A stretch of DNA of 47,096 bases, taken from contig DHSL01000027.1 of NCBI GenBank assembly GCA_002411345.1, positions 1 to 47,096 of the forward strand, written 5' to 3'. Source of the stretch: Bacteroidales bacterium UBA5287 (GTDB lineage: Bacteria > Bacteroidota > Bacteroidia > Bacteroidales > Dysgonomonadaceae). Under the pieces are notes generated by a model, which did not search any database, had not been told where the DNA came from, and was given only the letters and a program-made list of their open reading frames with translations. Below, piece after piece: positions 41,379-47,096 of this stretch. Each line of letters begins with the position of its first letter. The first letter of the stretch is position 1. Position numbers and translations under genes: made by a program.

Positions 41379-42293
41379 ATGAATGCTTTTGAAATAGACA
41401 TACTTGGTTGCGGCTCTGCCACACCTACCACTCTTCGTAATCCATCTGCTCAAGCAATAAATTTGAACGAAAAAATATTCTTGGTGGATTGCGGAGAAGG
41501 TGCTCAGCTACAAATGCGTAAATTCTCAGTTAAAATGAGTCGTTTACATAGTATTTTCCTTTCTCATTTGCATGGAGATCATGTTTTAGGTCTTCCTGGA
41601 TTGATTTCCACTTTACAATTATTGGGTAGAACAGGTGATATTGATTTATATGCTCACAAAGAAATTGAACCTTGGTTAAGGCATACTTTAAACTTTTTTT
41701 GCAAATATCTTCCTTTTGAAGTTAAAATAATCCCTTTAGCAAGTGAGGGTCTTCAAATACTTTATGAAAACAAAACTATTCGTATTTCATCTTTTCCTTT
41801 AAATCATCGGGTTCCTTCAAATGGTTTTTTATTTGAAGAAAAAAAAGGTTTACGTCATATTAAAAAAGATATGATTGACTTTTACCAAATTCCTATTCGT
41901 GATATACAGGGCATTAAGGAGGGATATGATTTTATTACAAATGATGGAGAAACTATTCCCAACAACTTATTGACGACACCTCCCACTCCTTCAAGGAGTT
42001 ATGCATATTGTGCCGACACAGCTTTTTGTCCTAACATCGTTCCTTTTATAGAAGGAGTAGATGTGCTTTATCATGAAGCCACTTTTTCAATTTCAGATGC
42101 TTCCCGAGCACGTGAAACATTTCATTCGACAACAAAAGATGCAGCAGAAATTGCACGATTATCTGGCGCTAAGAAATTGATAATAGGTCACTTTTCTTCA
42201 AGATACACAAACACATTACCCCTTTTAAAAGAAGCTCAGAATATTTTTCCTAATACTCAAACAGCTTATGATGGATTGAAAATAAATATCTAG
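41379..42293 (+). CDS. rnz: ribonuclease Z
   Basis: A 304-residue metallo-beta-lactamase fold nuclease that removes tRNA 3' trailers. The motif SHLHGDHVLG (H63, H65, D67, H68), DILGCGSATPT at the N-terminus, YCADTAF and GHFSSRY are visible. I start it at 41379 (MNAFEIDI), 4 bp after the queE stop. A start six codons upstream would overlap queE. CCA-less tRNA genes such as the tRNA-Lys here require this kind of 3' processing before CCA addition. Confidence 0.93.
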   Translation: MNAFEIDILGCGSATPTTLRNPSAQAINLNEKIFLVDCGEGAQLQMRKFSVKMSRLHSIFLSHLHGDHVLGLPGLISTLQLLGRTGDIDLYAHKEIEPWLRHTLNFFCKYLPFEVKIIPLASEGLQILYENKTIRISSFPLNHRVPSNGFLFEEKKGLRHIKKDMIDFYQIPIRDIQGIKEGYDFITNDGETIPNNLLTTPPTPSRSYAYCADTAFCPNIVPFIEGVDVLYHEATFSISDASRARETFHSTTKDAAEIARLSGAKKLIIGHFSSRYTNTLPLLKEAQNIFPNTQTAYDGLKINI

Positions 42294-42395
42294 AATTTAG
42301 TAAGGTATTGTTTATTACGTAAAAATGAATAATTTTGTATCTTTCAAGTAGTATACTTTATCCACATAATAATATATTTAATTTATTTACAGAAA

Positions 42396-43394
42396 ATGAA
42401 AATAGCTATTGTAGGCGTTAGCGGAGCTGTAGGCCAAGAGTTGCTCCGTGTTTTAGATGATAGACAATTTCCATTGGATGAACTGGTTCTATTTGGTTCT
42501 TCCAGAAGTGCAGGAAACACATATAAATTTAGAGGAGAAACCCTGACTGTTAAAGAGCTTAAACATAACGATGATTTTAAAGGAGTTGATATAGCTTTTG
42601 TTTCTGCAGGTGGTGGAACTTCTTTAGAATTTGCAGAAACAATCACTAAACATGGCACTATAATGATTGATAACTCTAGTGCTTTCCGTATGGATAATGA
42701 AGTACCTTTAGTTGTTCCTGAAGTGAATGCTGAAGATGCGCTTAACCGTCCTAAAGGAATTATTGCCAACCCTAATTGTACAACAATTCAATTGGTGGTT
42801 GCTTTAAAGGCAATTGAAAATGTATCTCATATCAAGCGAGTTCACGTATCTACCTATCAGGCAGCTTCTGGAGCTGGTGCTTCTGCAATGGCAGAACTTG
42901 AAAATCAACATAAACAGCTTGTAAACGGGGAAGAACCCACTATTGAAAAGTTTTATTATCAATTGGCATACAACCTTATACCTCAAGTAGATACATTTAC
43001 TGATAACGGCTACACAAAAGAGGAAATGAAGATGTATAACGAAACACGTAAAATCATGCATTCAGATATAGAAGTTAGTGCAACATGTATTCGTGTTCCT
43101 GTTATGCGCGCTCACTCTGAATCTACATGGATAGAAACTGAAAAACCATTATCTATTGAAGAGGCTCGAAAAGCTTTTTCTGAAGCTGATGGTGTAATTG
43201 TTGTTGACGACCCAGCTAATAGGGAATATCCGATGCCCCTTGATATAGCTGGAAAGGACAAAGTTTATGTAGGACGAATTCGCAAAGACATTGCAAGTGA
43301 AAATGGTTTAACATTTTGGACTGTCTCAGATCAAATTCGCAAAGGAGCAGCACTGAATGCAGTTCAAATAGCTGAATACTTGATTAAACAGTAA
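42396..43394 (+). CDS. asd: aspartate-semialdehyde dehydrogenase
   Basis: A 332-residue enzyme of the diaminopimelate, lysine and threonine route. It reduces aspartyl phosphate to the semialdehyde with NADPH. The nucleotide loop GVSGAVGQELLRVL (7-20), nucleophile C128 (NPNCTTIQL) and STYQAASGAGASAM are present, and length is normal. It has a 102-bp upstream gap with a near-consensus TATCTTTC box at 42338, and it converges with the zinc transporter genes. Confidence 0.94.
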   Translation: MKIAIVGVSGAVGQELLRVLDDRQFPLDELVLFGSSRSAGNTYKFRGETLTVKELKHNDDFKGVDIAFVSAGGGTSLEFAETITKHGTIMIDNSSAFRMDNEVPLVVPEVNAEDALNRPKGIIANPNCTTIQLVVALKAIENVSHIKRVHVSTYQAASGAGASAMAELENQHKQLVNGEEPTIEKFYYQLAYNLIPQVDTFTDNGYTKEEMKMYNETRKIMHSDIEVSATCIRVPVMRAHSESTWIETEKPLSIEEARKAFSEADGVIVVDDPANREYPMPLDIAGKDKVYVGRIRKDIASENGLTFWTVSDQIRKGAALNAVQIAEYLIKQ

Positions 43395-43420
43395 TTGATA
43401 ATAGTAATTATGTTACTCAC

Positions 43421-44209
43421 TTAATTGTGATTATGTGATTCATTGCCTGTGTGATCATGTTCTTCCAAAACCCGATGTGGCAAATTCCCATGACCAAGTA
43501 ATTCAATTGGACACGATCCATATGATTTCTGAAGCCATTGTGTCGATATATTTGTACCACTATGGTAATCAACGGACTGATTAACGCAGGCAATGTTCTT
43601 TACATTTGAGATAATTGTACCTATGTCGTGCGAAACTAAAATGATTGCCCGTTCTTTATTTATCTCATCAAGTAATTTATATATATTGGATTCAAACATT
43701 TTATCGACATAGGAATCAGGTTCGTCAAGTACAAGCAATTTTGGATTATCAACAATTGCACGCCCAAGTAATACACGCTGTAGTTGCCCACCTGAAAGTT
43801 CTCCGATAGATCGTTGTAAAAGATTTTCAATACCCATCTGTTTAGCGACTTTATGTAATTTACTATAATCTTCTTTCGAATAACGTTTGAAAACACCATG
43901 AGGAGTCACTCCAAGCAAAATTACATCCTGAACAGAAATGGGGAACTTTTTATCTATCTGATTAATTTGAGGTAAATACCCAATATTTATAGAATCAACT
44001 TTTTGATCATTGTCAAAAAAAGTAATTGATCCAGATGAAATAGGAATTAAACCAAGAATACTCCTTAGAAGAGTAGTCTTTCCTCCTCCATTCTGACCTA
44101 TTATTCCGAGAAAGTCATCAGTATATACATCCAATGATACATTTTTCAGTACTTCGGGTTTATTCTCATAACCCACACATAGCTCCCTTATTTCAATTAG
44201 TTTGCTCAT
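43421..44209 (-). CDS. zinc/manganese-type ABC transporter ATP-binding protein
   Basis: A 262-residue ATPase. Walker A GQNGGGKTTLL (38-48, with Gly instead of the commoner Ala), signature LSGGQLQRVLLGRA, Walker B LLVLDEPDSYVD and the switch His (LVSHDIG) are intact. The C-terminus is His-rich (HDHTGNESHNHN), as often in metal transporters. It overlaps the substrate-binding protein gene by 17 bp. No membrane permease follows; the next gene converges. The permease must be encoded elsewhere. Confidence 0.9.
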   Translation of the reverse strand: MSKLIEIRELCVGYENKPEVLKNVSLDVYTDDFLGIIGQNGGGKTTLLRSILGLIPISSGSITFFDNDQKVDSINIGYLPQINQIDKKFPISVQDVILLGVTPHGVFKRYSKEDYSKLHKVAKQMGIENLLQRSIGELSGGQLQRVLLGRAIVDNPKLLVLDEPDSYVDKMFESNIYKLLDEINKERAIILVSHDIGTIISNVKNIACVNQSVDYHSGTNISTQWLQKSYGSCPIELLGHGNLPHRVLEEHDHTGNESHNHN

Positions 44210-45086
44210 TTGTTTTATCTACAAGAATACTTGCTATTCGTATCATCTCTTCACCCCACTCATAAGCTAAAGGATTGATTGTATACACATTGGCCCCAAT
44301 CTCTTTGGCAATTACTTCTGCATTTTTTGAATCAAAGCCAAGTTGAACAAATACGATATTAATATTTTCTTTTTTAGCTAAATCTACAATATTCTTAATT
44401 TGAACAGGAGATGGTTTTTTTCCTTCAAATTCAATGGTATACTGTTTCAAGCCATAATCTCGTGCAAAATATGCTAGAGCAGGATGATAAATTATAAAAC
44501 TCCGTGAAGGTATGTCTTTCAACATATTTGTCACTACACTATCTGTTTTATCAATTAATATGCTTAGTGAATCAAAATTCTGTTGATATTGATCTTTATT
44601 ACTTGGATCGATTGCAATAACTGCGTCAAACATATTCTTCACAAAAACTTTAGCCGTTTTAGGTGATGACCACACGTGCGGATCAGCTCCCCCGTGATGA
44701 TGTCCATGTTCATCAGGATGATCTTGACTTTCATATATTAAGTCGATCCCCGCAGAGCAATCTACAATTTTTACATTTGGATTATTCTGTTGAAGATTTT
44801 CAGACCATGCATTTTCAAATCCTAAAAAGCCTACTTTGAAATAGGCATCACTTTTTCCAAGATCAACCATTACAGCGGGTGCTGGTTCATAAGTTTCCGG
44901 ACTTGACCCAGGAGGAACTAAAGTATTAACTTTAAAATGTTCTCCGACAATACGCTCCAGAAAAAAACGTTGTGGTTCAATCGTTACTGTTAATACATGT
45001 TCTTCTTGCTTTTGAGTACTGGATTTACATGAAAGCAAAAATAGAAATATCAACAAAAGAATAAATATAATAAACTCTTTTTTCAT
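44193..45086 (-). CDS. zinc-type ABC transporter substrate-binding lipoprotein
   Basis: A 297-residue lipoprotein (signal peptide ends LLSC, cysteine at 20). The fold is that of ZnuA-type cluster A-I binding proteins: VPPGSSPETYEPAP, a His-rich loop (DHPDEHGHHHGGADPHVW, about 120-137) and YHPALAYFARDYGL with the later metal-binding His. The His-rich loop favours zinc over manganese. It is the first gene of a two-gene operon with the ATPase and is divergent from mnmD. Confidence 0.9.
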   Translation of the reverse strand: MKKEFIIFILLLIFLFLLSCKSSTQKQEEHVLTVTIEPQRFFLERIVGEHFKVNTLVPPGSSPETYEPAPAVMVDLGKSDAYFKVGFLGFENAWSENLQQNNPNVKIVDCSAGIDLIYESQDHPDEHGHHHGGADPHVWSSPKTAKVFVKNMFDAVIAIDPSNKDQYQQNFDSLSILIDKTDSVVTNMLKDIPSRSFIIYHPALAYFARDYGLKQYTIEFEGKKPSPVQIKNIVDLAKKENINIVFVQLGFDSKNAEVIAKEIGANVYTINPLAYEWGEEMIRIASILVDKTNEQTN

Positions 45087-45091
45087 TAAGA

Positions 45092-45099
45092 CAAATGTA
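45092..45099 (-). promoter_or_regulatory. -7 box of the zinc transporter operon
   Basis: TACATTTG on the minus strand, 6 bases upstream of the start codon at 45086. It fits TAnnTTTG, but the very short distance implies a nearly leaderless message or a different true box. Confidence 0.35.
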
Positions 45100-45140
45100 A
45101 GGATTTTGAATCATTCACGAAAGAATAAACAAATTTTTCA

Positions 45141-45148
45141 TACTTTTG
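45141..45148 (+). promoter_or_regulatory. -7 box of mnmD
   Basis: TACTTTTG, matching TAnnTTTG, 10 bases before the mnmD ATG at 45159. The two divergent boxes leave about 40 bp for both -33 elements and any zinc regulator site. Confidence 0.4.
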
Positions 45149-45158
45149 TTTTTAGTTT

Positions 45159-45830
45159 ATGCAAATGAAAACAAATTTTGAAATTACTGAAGATGGCTCT
45201 CATACTTTGTTTGTACCAGAGTTAAATGAACATTATCACTCCACACATGGAGCGGTGCAAGAATCGATGCATGTTTATATAAATGCAGGATTGCATGAAT
45301 GTACAAAAAAGCAAATTCATATATTAGAAATCGGGTTTGGAACTGGTCTTAATGCATATTTATCGTTATTAGAGGCAGAAAAGGATCAAAAAAAAATTGA
45401 GTATACAGCCCTTGAATTATTTCCTGTTCCACTTGAAAAAGCAACATTATTAAATTATTCTGAAGGAAAATCGACAACCGAAAAAGAATGGTATATAAAA
45501 TTACATACATCTGAGTGGAATAGCAAGCAAGTTATCTCGCCCTATTTTTCAATTGAAAAACTTAATACAGATGTAAGCAATCCAAGTGAAATTCATTTAA
45601 CATCATTATTTGATGTTATTTATTTTGATGCTTTTGCTCCAGAAAAACAACCCGAATTATGGACTTATGAAATTTTTCAATATTTGTATAAACACTGCAA
45701 TAAAGGTGCGATTTTAAATACTTATTGTGCTAAAGGAAGTGTTAGGAGAATACTTCAATCAATAGGATTTAAAATTGAGCGATTGCCAGGACCTCCAGGA
45801 AAACGCGAAATACTAAGAGCTATCAAATAA
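45159..45830 (+). CDS. mnmD: tRNA U34 5-methylaminomethyl-2-thiouridine methyltransferase, MnmD
   Basis: A 223-residue SAM-dependent methyltransferase of the stand-alone MnmD type (the MnmC2 half of enterobacterial MnmC). ILEIGFGTGLNA (about 52-63) is the SAM loop, ALELFPV binds its ribose, and DVIYFDAFAPEKQPELW is the family signature. It completes the mnm5s2U modification of the wobble base. The FAD-dependent MnmC1 half is absent, as is common outside Gammaproteobacteria. Confidence 0.92.
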   Translation: MQMKTNFEITEDGSHTLFVPELNEHYHSTHGAVQESMHVYINAGLHECTKKQIHILEIGFGTGLNAYLSLLEAEKDQKKIEYTALELFPVPLEKATLLNYSEGKSTTEKEWYIKLHTSEWNSKQVISPYFSIEKLNTDVSNPSEIHLTSLFDVIYFDAFAPEKQPELWTYEIFQYLYKHCNKGAILNTYCAKGSVRRILQSIGFKIERLPGPPGKREILRAIK

Positions 45831-45973
45831 TTATATCCTATAATATATCATAATGTGCATAGAATATGAAATAATTTGATTTTTTATATTATGGTGAACT
45901 AACTAGATTTTTAATCTTAAATTAATCTTTAGATTCATTCAAAGTAAATAAACTTCATTATAAAAAAACTAAA

Positions 45974-47074
45974 ATGATTAAAAAAAACTCAATACTGATT
46001 ACCCTAATATTCGCATTAAGCTTGTTGTCAGGTCTAAACTTATCAGCACAAACTATATGGTATAATCCTGTAGATAATTCATTATTACCAATACAAGGAA
46101 GAGGCTGGAATAAAGAAATCGGCAAGACATATCATCGCCTTCCGAATCGAGCTAAAGTAAATGTACGTAAACCCTTATGGGATTTATCAACCAATAGTGC
46201 TGGTTTATATATAAAGTTTTATACTGATTCACCTGAGATAATAGTAAAATATCAAGTAACTGGAAATTTATCAATGCCGCACATGCCTTCTACAGGGGTT
46301 AGCGGATTAGACCTTTATATGAAGAATACCGATGGCAGCCAGAATTATTGCAAGGGAAGATTCAATTTTTCTGATACAATTAGTTACCAATTCGATAACT
46401 TGAAAATCATGAATCCTAAAGAAAAAAGGAATGAATACACTCTTTATCTCCCTTTGTACAACGAGGTAAGTCAATTGCAAATTGGAGTTCCAAATGGATA
46501 TAATATTGAATTTATTCGTCCAACTAATGAAAAACCAGTTATCGTTTATGGCACTTCTATTGCTCAAGGTGCCTGTGCTTCAAGGCCTGGAATGGCTTGG
46601 ACAAATGTTTTACAACGAAATATTGATAAACCTGTAATTAACCTGGGATTCTCTGGGAATGCCCTCTTGGAGAAAGAGATGTTTGAATTGTTGTCTGAAA
46701 TAGACGCGAGTATGTATATTATTGATTGTATGCCCAATATGACCAATGATAAAACTGAAATTATAAAAGAAAGATTAGAGACAGGTATTCGAATTTTAAG
46801 GAATAAAAGTAACGCTCCCATTCTTTTAGTTGAGCATGACGGATATATGGGTTATCATACATCTGATATTGAGAAGGAACGTTTCTTGAAGCCCAATGAA
46901 CAATTGAACACTGTTTATAAAATAATGAAAGGCAAAGCGAAGAATTTATATTATATGACATTTGAAGAATTAGGATTAAGCATGGATAGTCAGACAGATG
47001 GTATACATGCCTCAGACTTGGGAATGCAACAATATGCCGATGCATATTTTAAGAAAATACTCAGCATTCTTTAA
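45974..47074 (+). CDS. exported SGNH/GDSL esterase with GxDLY domain
   Basis: A 366-residue secreted protein (signal peptide 1-25, ending LSAQ). The N-terminal beta-rich part contains the GxDLY motif (GLDLY, 111-115) of the SGNH-associated N-terminal domain. The hydrolase part has block I YGTSIAQGA with S195, GFSGN, and the catalytic pair D341 and H344 (DGIHASDLG). It resembles carbohydrate or lipid esterases found in polysaccharide degradation. No glycan genes are visible on this side of the window. The frame is complete and ends 22 bp before the window edge. Confidence 0.88.
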   Translation: MIKKNSILITLIFALSLLSGLNLSAQTIWYNPVDNSLLPIQGRGWNKEIGKTYHRLPNRAKVNVRKPLWDLSTNSAGLYIKFYTDSPEIIVKYQVTGNLSMPHMPSTGVSGLDLYMKNTDGSQNYCKGRFNFSDTISYQFDNLKIMNPKEKRNEYTLYLPLYNEVSQLQIGVPNGYNIEFIRPTNEKPVIVYGTSIAQGACASRPGMAWTNVLQRNIDKPVINLGFSGNALLEKEMFELLSEIDASMYIIDCMPNMTNDKTEIIKERLETGIRILRNKSNAPILLVEHDGYMGYHTSDIEKERFLKPNEQLNTVYKIMKGKAKNLYYMTFEELGLSMDSQTDGIHASDLGMQQYADAYFKKILSIL

Positions 47075-47096
47075 ACCATAGGTTATAAATTAAAAG

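Noticed and set aside
1..47096. CRISPR arrays or rRNA genes
   Set aside because: No regularly spaced repeats and no rRNA-like sequence were seen anywhere.

Overview
The window is AT-rich DNA from a member of Bacteroidetes/Bacteroidota, most likely order Bacteroidales. A Dysgonomonas-like genus is only a guess. Supporting signs are TAnnTTTG-type -7 promoter boxes (tRNA-Lys, HU, a TonB receptor, the zinc transporter, mnmD), LAB_N lipid A genes, a fused OtsA-OtsB protein, a fused E1 alpha/beta dehydrogenase, Bacteroides-type mobA/mobB with a DUF3408-like gene, and an integrase of the Bacteroidetes type.

Layout. (1) Positions 1-1483 are an IS3-family insertion sequence with two transposase frames and terminal inverted repeats. 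It has landed in the 3' end of a LAB_N gene and supplies that gene's last nine codons and its stop. (2) Positions 1453-6891 are chromosomal backbone: the LAB_N and glycosyltransferase pair, a TonB-dependent receptor, a DUF486 membrane protein and a lipoprotein-type protein-L-isoaspartate methyltransferase. (3) Positions 6941-37010 look like one integrated genomic island of about 30 kb. Its right edge is the 3' end of an intact tRNA-Lys(CTT) gene. Its left edge is a displaced copy of the last 21 bases of that region (20 of 21 identical, same orientation), still followed by a tRNA-type terminator. (4) Positions 37064-47096 are backbone again: HU, two rhomboid proteases, an endonuclease/exonuclease/phosphatase protein, queD-queE-rnz, asd, a zinc-type ABC transporter without permease, mnmD and an SGNH esterase.

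The island has an integration and mobilisation module at its right end: tyrosine integrase, two excisionase-like HTH proteins, a DUF3408-like protein, MobA, the MobB relaxase, and a hairpin-rich oriT candidate. It carries no conjugation pore genes, so it would need a helper element. The cargo is coherent: peroxide and redox stress (Ohr, a Dps-like protein, a peroxiredoxin-like protein without its catalytic cysteine), a P-type cation ATPase, an AraC regulator, a BON-domain protein, a multicopper oxidase fused to a beta-barrel-like tail, aldehyde handling (succinate-semialdehyde dehydrogenase, aldo/keto reductase), a complete 2-oxoacid dehydrogenase (E1, E2, E3) with its own lipoate ligase plus flavodoxin and fumarase, and a divergent trehalose pair (OtsAB and GH15). 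This reads as a portable module for oxygen, metal and osmotic stress, together with a lipoate-dependent alternative to ferredoxin-type oxoacid metabolism. The functional reading is inference from gene content. The island boundaries rest on sequence seen here.
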